The notes beneath the pieces were generated by a model that was not told the DNA's origin, made no database searches, and worked only from the letters and a program-made list of their open reading frames with translations. This document shows positions 18,257 to 26,356 of a stretch of DNA of 64,000 nt, one piece after another. The stretch spans positions 1,178,001 to 1,242,000 of the forward strand of contig NZ_CP135996.1 of the NCBI RefSeq assembly GCF_029211325.2, written 5' to 3'. Position 1 is the stretch's first letter. Each line of letters begins with the position of its first letter. Made by a program: the position numbers and the translations under genes. The DNA is from Caproicibacterium argilliputei. GTDB taxonomy: Bacteria; Bacillota; Clostridia; Oscillospirales; Acutalibacteraceae.

Positions 18257-18811
18257 TTAAATGTGCAACGCTACATCACAAGATACATCGCTCAACGGTG
18301 CAAGCGGTGTATCCTCCCGGCAGGTCATGCGCAGCTGCGGACGCATTCCGGCAACTTCAAAGTCGGCAGACGCGAAAAGGCGGCTGGGGGCATCTGCCTC
18401 GGCGGTCAGAAGCAGTCCTCTGTTTTCCAGAGAGCCAGCATACCAGTTTTTCACAATTTCGGTCAGATCGATTTCGGCACAGCATTGGGTGACTGGCACT
18501 GCAAAATCGACGCGGAGCCTACAGTTAACTGTGGGTGGCGGGTAGTACGCGCTGAAAAGGCTGTAAGGCATTGTCAGCGGATACAGATGAAACGGCGCCG
18601 GTGTGGGGCACTCGCCGCAGTAGTGGTTTGGAAACGGGAAGAGAAGCAGCTTTGCTGCCTGCAAAATGCGGCTTGGCAGGCAGACCGGCAGCGAAAAAAA
18701 CAGATAAGCCGGTTGCGCCGGTCCAACGCCAAACGTGCGGTGAATTCGGTTCTGTAAAAAAGGACTTTGCGCGTTATAAGAATCCTGACAGCAGACATCA
18801 AGTGTTAGCAC
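18257..18811 (-). CDS. DNRLRE-like beta-sandwich protein
   Basis: 184 residues from GTG 18811, chosen because GCGGAGGTG lies at proper distance; an upstream in-frame TTG at 18853 has none. The pattern AYLFFSLPVCLPSRILQAAKLLLFPF and later DLTEIVKNWYAGSLENRGLLLTAE is characteristic of DNRLRE repeats, beta-sandwich units common in secreted or spore-surface proteins. There is no signal peptide or anchor, so a spore-coat or phage-tail-like location is possible. It is divergent from the 97-residue gene at 18951. Confidence 0.7.
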   Translation of the reverse strand: MLTLDVCCQDSYNAQSPFLQNRIHRTFGVGPAQPAYLFFSLPVCLPSRILQAAKLLLFPFPNHYCGECPTPAPFHLYPLTMPYSLFSAYYPPPTVNCRLRVDFAVPVTQCCAEIDLTEIVKNWYAGSLENRGLLLTAEADAPSRLFASADFEVAGMRPQLRMTCREDTPLAPLSDVSCDVALHI

Positions 18812-18950
18812 GCTTTTCACCTCCGCTATTAGTTTATGCACACTTTCTGCCAACGGACAAAATTCAACAATTACAGCGAGGGTGAATACATTAACAAGGG
18901 AGCGGTTTTGACAGCCGCTTACTTTTCCTTAAAAAAGGAGCAATCAGGTT

Positions 18951-19244
18951 ATGAGTGCAATTGAAGTCACGGCGACTGCGGAAGCACTGTCTGAAAACGC
19001 GCCGTATAGCGTTGTAGATCTTTCCTTCCACTATGCCGATACGACCACGCAGGGCGGCACGGCAATTTATTATTCCGCCACCCTTTCCGACGGCGACCTG
19101 TCGGAAGACGTCCTGTTTCCGCTGGCGGTCACCGCAGGCTCCGCAATTCCTGCTGATGAGGAATTTGCTTATACGCCTTCGGCAGCTTTTACAAAAACGG
19201 TTACCGCGTCAAACGGCAAAATTTACTATACGCCCGCTTCTTAA
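18951..19244 (+). CDS. Hypothetical 97-residue Thr/Ala-rich protein
   Basis: ATG 18951 is preceded by AAAAAAGGAG and the gene is followed by a strong terminator. The protein is rich in Thr, Ser, Ala and Tyr and looks all-beta (TATAEALSENAPYSVVDLSF, GKIYYTPAS). There is no Cys, no membrane segment and no signal peptide. It is divergent from the DNRLRE-like gene and may share its function, for example a structural surface or coat role. I recognise no family. Confidence 0.7.
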   Translation: MSAIEVTATAEALSENAPYSVVDLSFHYADTTTQGGTAIYYSATLSDGDLSEDVLFPLAVTAGSAIPADEEFAYTPSAAFTKTVTASNGKIYYTPAS

Positions 19245-19261
19245 ATAGGATCGGCAGAGGT

Positions 19262-19303
19262 AAAAAAGCACTCCGCTGCAAGCGCAGAGGAGCGCTTTTT
19301 TAT
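19262..19303 (+). terminator. Intrinsic terminator
   Basis: Arms AAAAAAGCACTCCGCTGC and GCAGAGGAGCGCTTTTTT pair with two mismatches and end in a T run. It isolates the 97-residue gene from the peptide/ABC locus downstream. Confidence 0.88.
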
Positions 19304-19338
19304 GCACTGCTTTTCCCGCTTTTCATTGAAATCTAATT

Positions 19339-19551
19339 GGACTTAATGGAATTTCAAGAGAAAACCCATATCGTTTATCGCCAATTTACCATCACTTATC
19401 GTTTTGGTGTTGACTTTCGCGGGAAAAAGATGTATAAAAAATATAAAGAAATGGAAAACAAAACAATCAGTAAATTCCTATTTCTAACTTATGATTGTAA
19501 TCGTTCCGCACTTTTCAACGGCCGAAAAAGCGCAGAATGTTTTACATAAAA
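19339..19551 (+). promoter_or_regulatory. Shared promoter/leader repeat, copy 1
   Basis: First of three ~215-bp near-identical upstream regions (others at 23914 and 27774). It contains TATCGTTT at 19369 and 19397 with an extra TATCG at 19376 (21 bp from the second). Next come a promoter, TTGACT 19410-19415 with a 17-bp spacer and TATAAA 19433-19438, and a ~150-base leader with the conserved hairpin CTTTTCAACGGCCGAAAAAG (19511-19530). The direct repeats end next to the -35 box, the usual place for a response-regulator activator. The 21-bp period resembles LytTR-type sites. No such regulator is encoded nearby. Confidence 0.8.
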
Positions 19552-19583
19552 ATACGCGACGTAAATTAATTATTTTAAAAAGA

Positions 19584-20063
19584 GTGGTTTCTAATGACAA
19601 AGCACACAAGAGTTCTGGCATATTTATGGCAGCCATGATGGCGGTTTCCACCGCTGCAATGGTTCCAGTAAATGCAGCAAATACAACTGACTATGGATGG
19701 GCATTCAGCTTCAAGAATGATGTTTTCCATCAACATATATATTCATATAGTGATGCGCGGACAAAGCAGAATACTACCTCAGTTTATGTATATTTCCAAA
19801 AAGGTGACAGCAATTATATGCATTTACAAACGATGGGACGTCGAAATGGCGGAGGGTGGAATAACTGCATACTTAAAAGCAATGTTTATCTTGCAAAGGG
19901 CAATCAATATTCTGTGCAGAATAATATTTACGAAGCGCTAAAACTTAATTCTAGTGATACCGTTCAAGCAGCTCTGCGGGGTAACGCCGATGGCATGAAG
20001 GCTTTTCTAGATGCCAGTGGTGTTTGGAGTCCTGATTCGGCTAGAACTTACATTGTTGTGTAA
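19584..20063 (+). CDS. Secreted protein 1 of the triple peptide/ABC locus; start region may be frameshifted
   Basis: 159 residues if started at GTG 19584. A signal peptide is clear (HKSSGIFMAAMMAVSTAAMVPVNA, cleavage near ANT), followed by a beta-rich mature part with Tyr, Asn and Ser (YGWAFSFKNDVF, SVYVYFQKGDSNYMHL), one Cys and a C-terminal SGVWSPDS. The best ribosome binding site (AAAGAGTGG) is spaced for ATG 19594, which is in another frame and stops after 14 codons. One inserted base after its third codon would give MTKxHKSSGIF…, very like the start of protein 2 (MSKKQSKLSGI…). Possible relation to small secreted DUF2712-type proteins; function unknown, bacteriocin-like role inferred. 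Confidence 0.7.
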   Translation: MVSNDKAHKSSGIFMAAMMAVSTAAMVPVNAANTTDYGWAFSFKNDVFHQHIYSYSDARTKQNTTSVYVYFQKGDSNYMHLQTMGRRNGGGWNNCILKSNVYLAKGNQYSVQNNIYEALKLNSSDTVQAALRGNADGMKAFLDASGVWSPDSARTYIVV

Positions 20064-20080
20064 GACTTAAATTTCATATT

Positions 20081-20132
20081 CCCCGTTTGGCTTCAGAAAG
20101 CTTTTTGAAGTCAAACGGGGTTCTTGTGTCTT
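20081..20132 (+). terminator. Terminator between secreted protein 1 and its ABC genes
   Basis: CCCCGTTTGGCTTCA pairs with TTGAAGTCAAACGGGG (one bulge), followed by a T-rich tract. Partial read-through here would give much more peptide mRNA than transporter mRNA. The same arrangement is present in the other two modules. Confidence 0.85.
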
Positions 20133-20164
20133 TTGAAAAGTAAAACTTCAGGAGGATATGCTAA

Positions 20165-20896
20165 ATGAATCGTAAATATTTATCGGGTATCTCGGCGATT
20201 CTACTTACGGTTGCATTGTTGACTGGATGTACAGACCAGTCGAAAAAGATGGAGGATTTTCCACAGGAGTCTTCTGCCAGCCAGCAAACTGTATCTGGAA
20301 ATGCGGTGCAATCCTCGCAGCCGGTAAACTCAAAAATCGGCAACAATACATTGCATGATATGGGAACCTGGGTTGCGCCAGGTGTTAAAAACTATAGTTA
20401 CCGAATATTATCTGCGAAAACATACGCAACTTTAAAATCTGCCGGAATAAATGTCAAAGACTTATCACAAAACGAAAATGAAAATTGGATTGACGGCAAA
20501 AGTGAGGTTCCATTTTTGCAGGATGGAAGTCTGAAAAGTGGGAACATCCTGCTGCTTGTAAATGGAGAAGTACGACTGGATGATGCCTCCTCAGCTGATT
20601 TTTCACCCATGGTTTCTTCACTATATTTATTTCAAACCAATGAATTAGAAAATCTGGACAAAGCAAAATTTAAACCAGCTTTACTCTATAACAGTAAGGC
20701 ACCTGCCGAAAACAGGGAAAAGGAGTATTGGTATTTACCGCAGCTTGATAAAGTGGGAGCAACTGAGTCGTTTCAAGTAGGCTGGATTATCCCGAAAACT
20801 TATCTAAAAGATGGAAAGTTAGCAGTAATCATTCAAGAAAATATGGATGAGGGATATGCCATCGCTTTGAAAATGGGAGGTTCTGCCGTCAGATGA
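20165..20896 (+). CDS. Lipoprotein of ABC module 1
   Basis: 243 residues. The signal peptide ends in the lipobox LLTGC (Cys 22), so the protein is anchored on the outer face of the membrane. A Ser/Gln-rich linker follows (about 25-60), then a domain of about 180 residues (NYSYRILSAKTYATLKSAGI, LLLVNGEVRLDD) that resembles lipoproteins found beside lantibiotic-type transporters (DUF5027-like, uncertain). RBS AGGAGG. The stop overlaps the start of the first permease. Its position suggests self-immunity or capture of the secreted product. Confidence 0.75.
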   Translation: MNRKYLSGISAILLTVALLTGCTDQSKKMEDFPQESSASQQTVSGNAVQSSQPVNSKIGNNTLHDMGTWVAPGVKNYSYRILSAKTYATLKSAGINVKDLSQNENENWIDGKSEVPFLQDGSLKSGNILLLVNGEVRLDDASSADFSPMVSSLYLFQTNELENLDKAKFKPALLYNSKAPAENREKEYWYLPQLDKVGATESFQVGWIIPKTYLKDGKLAVIIQENMDEGYAIALKMGGSAVR

Positions 20897-21759
20897 AAAA
20901 CGTTTTAAAACTGGAACTTAAAAAGGCCATAAAAAATACAAATTTCTTAGTTTGTATTTTAGTTGGTAGTCTGCTGTGCATTGCCAGTGCAGTCATGCAG
21001 ATTCAAGCATATGAGCAGCATGCAGCGGTGATGGGTTCAGTACAGAAAAGCAAGTATATTATCAATACAATGCTGGAGGTAGAGACGTTTTATAACTCAT
21101 GGATTGGAATGGACGGTTTTTCGTTATTCAATTCTTTGTTTTATACGTTTATGCCACTCATTTGTACGCTGCCGTTTGCATGGAGTTATAACAAGGAAAG
21201 AAATATCTGTTATGAACATAATATGGTAATTCGCTGTGGTCGAAATCGGTACTATGCCGCGAAGTATTTAGCTACTTTCATTTCCGGTGGGCTGGCAGTA
21301 TTGCTGCCAATCGTAATCAATGTATTGTTGGTTGCAATGGTGATTCCCGGTTATACATCAACAATCGATTATGCCCTTTATATCGGCATTCAATATCCAA
21401 TGATTTGGTCGCAGATATTCTATACGAATCCTCTGCTATACGTAATTTTATATTTGCTGTTGACTTTTATCTTCTGTGGTCTGATGGCCGCTTTTGGTAT
21501 GTGTATTTCCTATTTTACGCGGAACAAAGTTGCAGCATTAATTGTTCCGTTTTTTGTGTGCAGTGCATTGGGTGTGATGGAATTACTTTTTGCTTTCAAT
21601 AAAGATGGAGTCACACTGTCTCCTGTGGTCTTCTTACATCCAACACCAACTGGAGGATACCAAAATGCGTGGTGGGTCATTTTACTGGAAGGTGGAATTC
21701 TGACAGCGTTTACGATTATCAGCACTTACATACGGGGGAGAAAGCATGAGATTTACTAG
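20893..21759 (+). CDS. ABC-2-type permease, module 1, subunit A
   Basis: 288 residues with six probable membrane helices (near 18-38, 85-105, 133-155, 180-205, 212-232, 255-275) and a long extracytoplasmic loop after the first. The N-terminus (MKNVLKLELKKAIKNTNFLVCI) is typical of ABC-2 transport permeases used for peptides and bacteriocin immunity. It is coupled to the lipoprotein by ATGA and overlaps the second permease by 14 bases. AT-rich. Confidence 0.82.
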   Translation: MKNVLKLELKKAIKNTNFLVCILVGSLLCIASAVMQIQAYEQHAAVMGSVQKSKYIINTMLEVETFYNSWIGMDGFSLFNSLFYTFMPLICTLPFAWSYNKERNICYEHNMVIRCGRNRYYAAKYLATFISGGLAVLLPIVINVLLVAMVIPGYTSTIDYALYIGIQYPMIWSQIFYTNPLLYVILYLLLTFIFCGLMAAFGMCISYFTRNKVAALIVPFFVCSALGVMELLFAFNKDGVTLSPVVFLHPTPTGGYQNAWWVILLEGGILTAFTIISTYIRGRKHEIY

Positions 21760-22603
21760 ACTGGTGTTATATGATATTCAGCAGGGGCTGTTAAAGAAAT
21801 GGAAATGGTGCATCGGCATCCTTTTAATGAATTTTGGATTTTGTTTGGCTTTTTTGATAAAGACTGTTGCTTATAATAAAGGGGCAGCTTTTGACCATAA
21901 AATTTCTCCGGTAACACCTACGTTTGGTGATGCTGTGTTTTATATTTTTGCTGGTATGAGCGAATATGTTCCGATGCCGGATCAACCGTTCAAAATGCCA
22001 TTTATATGGCTGCTTCTATACATTGTTTTGTTTTGGATGACATTGGAATATGCAAACAATGATTTGACTTCTTCCGGACAGCAGTTATTGATTCGTACGA
22101 AAGGACGTACTCTTTGGTGGCTTTCAAAGTGTGTATGGAATTTCTTTTGTGTCTTAGTGTTCTTTATCTTGGTTTGGGGTGAAACATTACTTTTTTGTAT
22201 CTTACAAGGTTTCAAAGTATCATTGTCCTTGCATGCGACTTTTTTATCTTCCATTATTGGTTCTTCTTTAGACGGCAGCGGCTACTTGTTTCCTTTGCTC
22301 CTTTGTTTATTTGTAATTACTCCGTTGGTTATGTATGCATTAAGTATGCTGCAAATGGTTTTGACTTTATGGCTGAAGCCAATTGTTAGTTATGCAATTA
22401 CCATCGGGATTCTAATTCTGTCGGCCTATATATTTTCTCCATCGTTCATCGGGAATTATGCAATGCCAGTTCGCAACGCCGCATTTGTTGAGGGGGGAGT
22501 AAACGGTACAGTGGGTTTGTGGTTTGCAGCAGCGCTAATTGTCATTTCAGTAATCATTGGAGTTTTCCGTTTTCGGAAATATGATATTTTACCAGTTGAA
22601 TAA
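21746..22603 (+). CDS. ABC-2-type permease, module 1, subunit B
   Basis: 285 residues, about six membrane helices, N-terminal MRFTRLVLYDIQQGLLKKWKW followed by a first helix. Same general design as the preceding permease, so the two probably form a heterodimeric channel energised by the ATPase at 22617. Fourteen bases lie between its stop and the ATPase start, with AAGGAG in the gap. Confidence 0.82.
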   Translation: MRFTRLVLYDIQQGLLKKWKWCIGILLMNFGFCLAFLIKTVAYNKGAAFDHKISPVTPTFGDAVFYIFAGMSEYVPMPDQPFKMPFIWLLLYIVLFWMTLEYANNDLTSSGQQLLIRTKGRTLWWLSKCVWNFFCVLVFFILVWGETLLFCILQGFKVSLSLHATFLSSIIGSSLDGSGYLFPLLLCLFVITPLVMYALSMLQMVLTLWLKPIVSYAITIGILILSAYIFSPSFIGNYAMPVRNAAFVEGGVNGTVGLWFAAALIVISVIIGVFRFRKYDILPVE

Positions 22604-22616
22604 GGAGCAAACAGTG

Positions 22617-23285
22617 ATGACAACAATTGAATGTAAGTCGGTGACGAAAGTCATTAAAAAGAATACAGTAATTGACCATATTTCTTTATCTATGCATTCT
22701 GGAAAGATATACGGCTTGCAGGGGATCAATGGTTCCGGTAAAACAATGCTTATGCGTTTGATTTCCGGATTGATTTATCCAACCGAAGGAGAAGTATTCA
22801 TTAACGGAAAATGTTTGGGCAAAGAAATAACCTTTCCGGAAAGCCTCGGTTTGCTTTTAGAAAATCCTGCATTTTTGGACAACTATACAGGGCTGCAAAA
22901 CCTTTGCCAGTTGGCATCCATCAAGCAGTTAGTAACAAAAGAACATATTCGTTCTGTTATACAGGAAGTTGGTCTGGATCCGGACGATCCTAAAAAATAT
23001 AAAAAGTATTCTTTGGGTATGAAGCAACGTATCGGAATTGCGGCGGCTTATATGGAATTGCCGGATATTGTGATTATGGATGAACCTACAAATGCCTTGG
23101 ATACAACCGGTATCGAACTTGTTAAAAATATTTTACAGGAGCAAAAAAAGCGGGATGCATTGGTAATTATATCTTGCCATGACCTGTCCATATTGCGCAG
23201 CATGTCTGACGAGATTTTCTTATTATGTGCCGGTCATGTGCAAGACCATATTGAAGCTCCGTTTGAAAAGGAAGTATCGGCATGA
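22617..23285 (+). CDS. ABC transporter ATPase, module 1
   Basis: 222 residues from ATG 22617 (RBS TAAGGAG). Walker A is GINGSGKTM near 40, the signature is SLGMKQR near 135, and Walker B IVIMDEPTNALD follows. The signature SLGMKQ instead of LSGGQ is usual for ABC-2 exporters of the bacitracin/lantibiotic immunity type. Closely related to the ATPase at 26357, which shares the same order of genes around it, so modules 1 and 2 arose by duplication or parallel capture. Confidence 0.92.
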   Translation: MTTIECKSVTKVIKKNTVIDHISLSMHSGKIYGLQGINGSGKTMLMRLISGLIYPTEGEVFINGKCLGKEITFPESLGLLLENPAFLDNYTGLQNLCQLASIKQLVTKEHIRSVIQEVGLDPDDPKKYKKYSLGMKQRIGIAAAYMELPDIVIMDEPTNALDTTGIELVKNILQEQKKRDALVIISCHDLSILRSMSDEIFLLCAGHVQDHIEAPFEKEVSA

Positions 23286-23911
23286 AGAAGAGAGTATTTG
23301 CTGTATTGGCGGTTATGCTTGCCCTCTTTGCCTGTGCCGGGCGGATTGCTTATGTCAATGGAACAGCCGAAAAAGCTCCGAAGACATCCTATTATGTAAA
23401 AGGGGAAGAATTGTCGATCGGGAAAAATATATTCGACAAATATATAGATGGCGAGCAAGCGGATGGCTATTATGTAATATTGACCAATGCCAAATTAGTG
23501 CCTATCGAAGAATTCTTGCAGGAATATAAACTTACGAAAGAGAAAGCAATGCCAAAAGCATTAAGAGCCGAAAAGGAAAACACAATGCCGGCGGTCGATT
23601 ATATTTATGAAGTAAAAATACACGTTACAAATAAAACAAATGCTCTGGTAGGGAAAGCAGGAATTAACTTAATGCGATGGGACCTTCTTGCAACAGACTT
23701 TTCCGTGCAAATACAGCAGGAATTGTATACATGCTTGAACCCTTTTGCGAAAGGTTCCTTGACCTTTTCTGTAAAGAAGGGAGCTTCGCGTGACTTTATT
23801 CTACCCTATGGTATTTGCTCCAGTGTGATTTCTCCAGAAAAGCTGAAACAACGCAATCCCTCTGTTATTATATCTGAATATCCCGTTCGAAAAATGATAA
23901 AACTTGTTTAA
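23282..23911 (+). CDS. Membrane-anchored accessory protein of module 1 (DUF5028-like)
   Basis: 209 residues. An N-terminal hydrophobic anchor (VFAVLAVMLALFACAGRIAYVNG) is followed by an extracytoplasmic domain with beta-strand pattern (YYVILTNAKLVPIEEFLQEY, YEVKIHVTNKTN). It resembles DUF5028-type proteins that accompany peptide ABC transporters. Start overlaps the ATPase stop (ATGA). The positional equivalent in module 2 is the gene at 27001. Likely part of export or immunity; no enzymatic motif seen. Confidence 0.7.
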   Translation: MKKRVFAVLAVMLALFACAGRIAYVNGTAEKAPKTSYYVKGEELSIGKNIFDKYIDGEQADGYYVILTNAKLVPIEEFLQEYKLTKEKAMPKALRAEKENTMPAVDYIYEVKIHVTNKTNALVGKAGINLMRWDLLATDFSVQIQQELYTCLNPFAKGSLTFSVKKGASRDFILPYGICSSVISPEKLKQRNPSVIISEYPVRKMIKLV

Positions 23912-23913
23912 AA

Positions 23914-24128
23914 TATTGGATTTAATGTAAATAAAAGAGAAAACCCATATCGTTTATCGCCAATTTACCATCACTTATCGTTTTGGTGTTGACTTTCGCG
24001 GGAAAAAGGTGTATAAAAAATATAAAGAAATGGAAAACAAAACAATCAGTAAATTCCTATTTTTAACTGGTGCTTGTAATCGTTCCGTACTTTTCAACGG
24101 TCGAAAAAGCGCAGAATGTTTTACATAA
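23914..24128 (+). promoter_or_regulatory. Shared promoter/leader repeat, copy 2
   Basis: Nearly identical to copy 1. TATCGTTT at 23948 and 23976, TATCG at 23955; promoter TTGACT 23989-23994, 17-bp spacer, TATAAA 24012-24017. The same leader hairpin (CTTTTCAACGGTCGAAAAAG) follows. It begins right after the stop of the module 1 accessory gene. Confidence 0.82.
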
Positions 24129-24180
24129 TATTTACGCAGTCCCAAATAAAACAACGATGTGAAAAAAGGAGAGATTCATC

Positions 24181-24597
24181 ATGAGCAAAAAGCAGTCTAA
24201 GTTATCTGGTATCGTAGCAACAGTTGGCGCAGTAGCTCTTATGGCGAGTATGGCGGCTCCGGTATTTGCATCATCCACAATAGGTTGGAGTAGAAATTTG
24301 AATCCCCTTAGTGCTGAAACGCATATTACAAGCGGACAGATTTCGAAGAATGGTGCCGGTACATACAGTGTTTGGATTGATAGTATTCAGTTTGGTAAAG
24401 CTTATTTTTGGGTTGCAGGAAGTAATGGCTCCCCAATCGGATATAATACAATCCTTCCTAAGGACAATGGCGGGACATCCACTACTTTGCGCTATTTTGC
24501 TAGACAATCACAGGGTGCGACCGTAAATCTCCGTGGCAAATCTGCTACAGGTAGCGTGTCGTTCAATTATGTAACTGGTCGTGTGAACTTTGGATAA
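24181..24597 (+). CDS. Secreted protein 2 of the triple peptide/ABC locus
   Basis: 138 residues, ATG 24181 with AAAGGAGAG upstream. Signal peptide MSKKQSKLSGIVATVGAVAL…APVFAS, cleavage after Ala about 30. The mature part of about 108 residues has no Cys and looks all-beta, rich in Gly, Ser, Thr and Asn (YSVWIDSIQFGKAYFWVAGS, ATVNLRGKSATGSVSFNYV). No double-glycine leader, so export by Sec is expected, with the ABC genes serving immunity, maturation or signalling rather than secretion. It is not clearly lactococcin-972-like. Function unknown. Confidence 0.85.
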   Translation: MSKKQSKLSGIVATVGAVALMASMAAPVFASSTIGWSRNLNPLSAETHITSGQISKNGAGTYSVWIDSIQFGKAYFWVAGSNGSPIGYNTILPKDNGGTSTTLRYFARQSQGATVNLRGKSATGSVSFNYVTGRVNFG

Positions 24598-24619
24598 TTA
24601 GATTCATATTTTTGCATCG

Positions 24620-24662
24620 AAGTAAAGAGAAACTCTGTTTTCTCTTTACTTCCTTGTTTTTT
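24620..24662 (+). terminator. Terminator between secreted protein 2 and its ABC genes
   Basis: Perfect 13-bp arms AAGTAAAGAGAAA (24620-24632) and TTTCTCTTTACTT (24639-24651), then CCTTGTTTTTT. Directly followed by the Shine-Dalgarno AAGGAGGA of the permease gene, so the terminator must be partly read through, or a weak internal promoter used. Confidence 0.9.
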
Positions 24663-24677
24663 AAGGAGGAAATTTAT

Positions 24678-25550
24678 GTGAAAAAGATATTAAAACTACA
24701 ATTCTATAATATGCTGCGGGGAAAGTCGTTCTATTTTGCATTACTGCTGATGTGCGGGTTAACAGCTGCCTTTATGCTGCAGTCCATATCTACGTTCATC
24801 AATCTGGATCAGACATTGCTGCGTCCGGCATGGTATCTATGGTATCAAAACGCGGTTCAAAGTCTTATGGACAGAGGAAGCACATCTGGTTATATGACAC
24901 TTCTTGGCATGACAGGTTTTTTGCTCCTGCCGTTTGTGGCGGTATTGGGCTATGGTGCAAGCTACTACGATGGCTTGAAAACCGGAACGGTGAAAAGTGT
25001 CTTATCAAGAACCTCGCAAAAAGCGTACTTTGTGTCTGGGGCAATCGTTACCTTTACCGGTGCGTTCCTCGTGATTCTGATTCCATACGTGTTTGAACAA
25101 ATGATTCTGCTGATTCTATGTGCAGGGGCACCACAGCAAAATGCAGCGGCGTTGTCTCCGGTTATGGATAATTGGGGGTATTGGCTGGATGTACCGGAGT
25201 TCCTTTGGTCGCTGCAAATGAATCATCCGGTTTTATTTGACCTGCTTTGCTGCTTGAATCCTGCCATGGTTGGCGGCGCTTTTGCAGTCCTCACATATTC
25301 TCTCTCTTTATTCATACATAAAAATCGTTTTTTAGTGCTCACGCTGCCTGGTATTCTGCTTTGGTTTTTGGCGGACTATGTGATTGGTATGACGAAGCTA
25401 ACGGGAAAGGTAACCACGCTTTCTTCCCTTGTACAATTTTCATCTATGGATACCTATGTTCTTTGGCCGGTTTATGTGCTTGTCCTGCTGCTCATTAGCG
25501 ATATTTTAATATATTTCAAGTGTCATGTAAAAAAGGATGTGCTGGAATGA
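24678..25550 (+). CDS. ABC-2-type permease, module 2, subunit A
   Basis: 290 residues from GTG 24678; the ATG two bases before is followed by a stop, and AAGGAGGA lies at the right distance. About six membrane helices with the family-type start VKKILKLQFYNMLRGKSFYFALLL. It overlaps the next permease by 4 bases (ATGA). Counterpart of the gene at 20893. Confidence 0.82.
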   Translation: MKKILKLQFYNMLRGKSFYFALLLMCGLTAAFMLQSISTFINLDQTLLRPAWYLWYQNAVQSLMDRGSTSGYMTLLGMTGFLLLPFVAVLGYGASYYDGLKTGTVKSVLSRTSQKAYFVSGAIVTFTGAFLVILIPYVFEQMILLILCAGAPQQNAAALSPVMDNWGYWLDVPEFLWSLQMNHPVLFDLLCCLNPAMVGGAFAVLTYSLSLFIHKNRFLVLTLPGILLWFLADYVIGMTKLTGKVTTLSSLVQFSSMDTYVLWPVYVLVLLLISDILIYFKCHVKKDVLE

Positions 25551-26356
25551 AGCAAAAGAAAGTATTGCGTTGCTTTTTGTACTGTGTCCTTGCAATTTTG
25601 GCTTTTTTTCTGCTTTTGTATCAACAGGGGAGCATGCCGCTGGATCCGCATATGGATACCTATTTTTTGCAGGTGTTTGGCGGTGTGCGGGTAGATACCA
25701 CAGATACTTCGGTGATTCTGAGCGTTTTCTTTTATAACATCCCGTGGATTTTGTTTTTGTATGTCTTTGCATCGCTTTTCCAAAAAGACTTTGAGGTACA
25801 GTATGTGTATGTGTTTACACGCATTGGCAGTAAGCAGAGATGGCTGCGGCAAAAGACAGCCGAACTGTTTTTGCACATTTGTATTTCGTGGGGCCTGCTG
25901 TTTGTGGCGGCCTTTGCGTTTGGCGCGGGGTTTGGGTTCGCCCTGCGCGGGTCGGCGCTGCTTTATATAGAGATTTTTGTGTTGCAGGTGCTTGGACTGT
26001 TTACGCTGTCCTTTGCACAAAATCTGCTTTCTATGAAAATGGGAATTACACAGTCCTATATCCTTGCACTTTGCTGTTATGCGCTGGCAATTATAGCAGG
26101 TGTTCTGCTGTATCAAAACGCCAATGTAACAGGTTGGTTGCTTCCGTTGTTTCCAACGGCGGGACAGATGCTGCTTTGGCACGCGGATGCGGCAGTTTTG
26201 CCGGAAACGCAGGCTGTATTTTTTGCGGGTGCCACTGGGTTTTCGGTTTGGAAAAGCATTGCGGTAGAGTTCTTATACATTGCTGTACTATATGTGGGCA
26301 CAGCATTATACCTGCAAAAAGCGGATTTAATTGATTTTGTCAAGGAGGAAAACTGA
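25547..26356 (+). CDS. ABC-2-type permease, module 2, subunit B
   Basis: 269 residues with six or more hydrophobic helices (VLAILAFFLLLYQQ, ILFLYVFASLF, GLLFVAAFAFGAGFGFAL and others). Small Arg/Lys-rich cytoplasmic loop FTRIGSKQRWLRQK, typical of ABC-2 permeases. Stop is directly followed by the ATPase ATG. More GC-rich than the module 1 permeases. Confidence 0.8.
   Translation: MKQKKVLRCFLYCVLAILAFFLLLYQQGSMPLDPHMDTYFLQVFGGVRVDTTDTSVILSVFFYNIPWILFLYVFASLFQKDFEVQYVYVFTRIGSKQRWLRQKTAELFLHICISWGLLFVAAFAFGAGFGFALRGSALLYIEIFVLQVLGLFTLSFAQNLLSMKMGITQSYILALCCYALAIIAGVLLYQNANVTGWLLPLFPTAGQMLLWHADAAVLPETQAVFFAGATGFSVWKSIAVEFLYIAVLYVGTALYLQKADLIDFVKEEN

Noticed and set aside
19337-19549. 70-codon frame inside the promoter/leader repeat, also open in copy 2
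   Set aside because: The frame is kept only because copies 1 and 2 are nearly identical. Copy 3 breaks it with indels and a stop while keeping promoter boxes and hairpin, so the constraint is regulatory.
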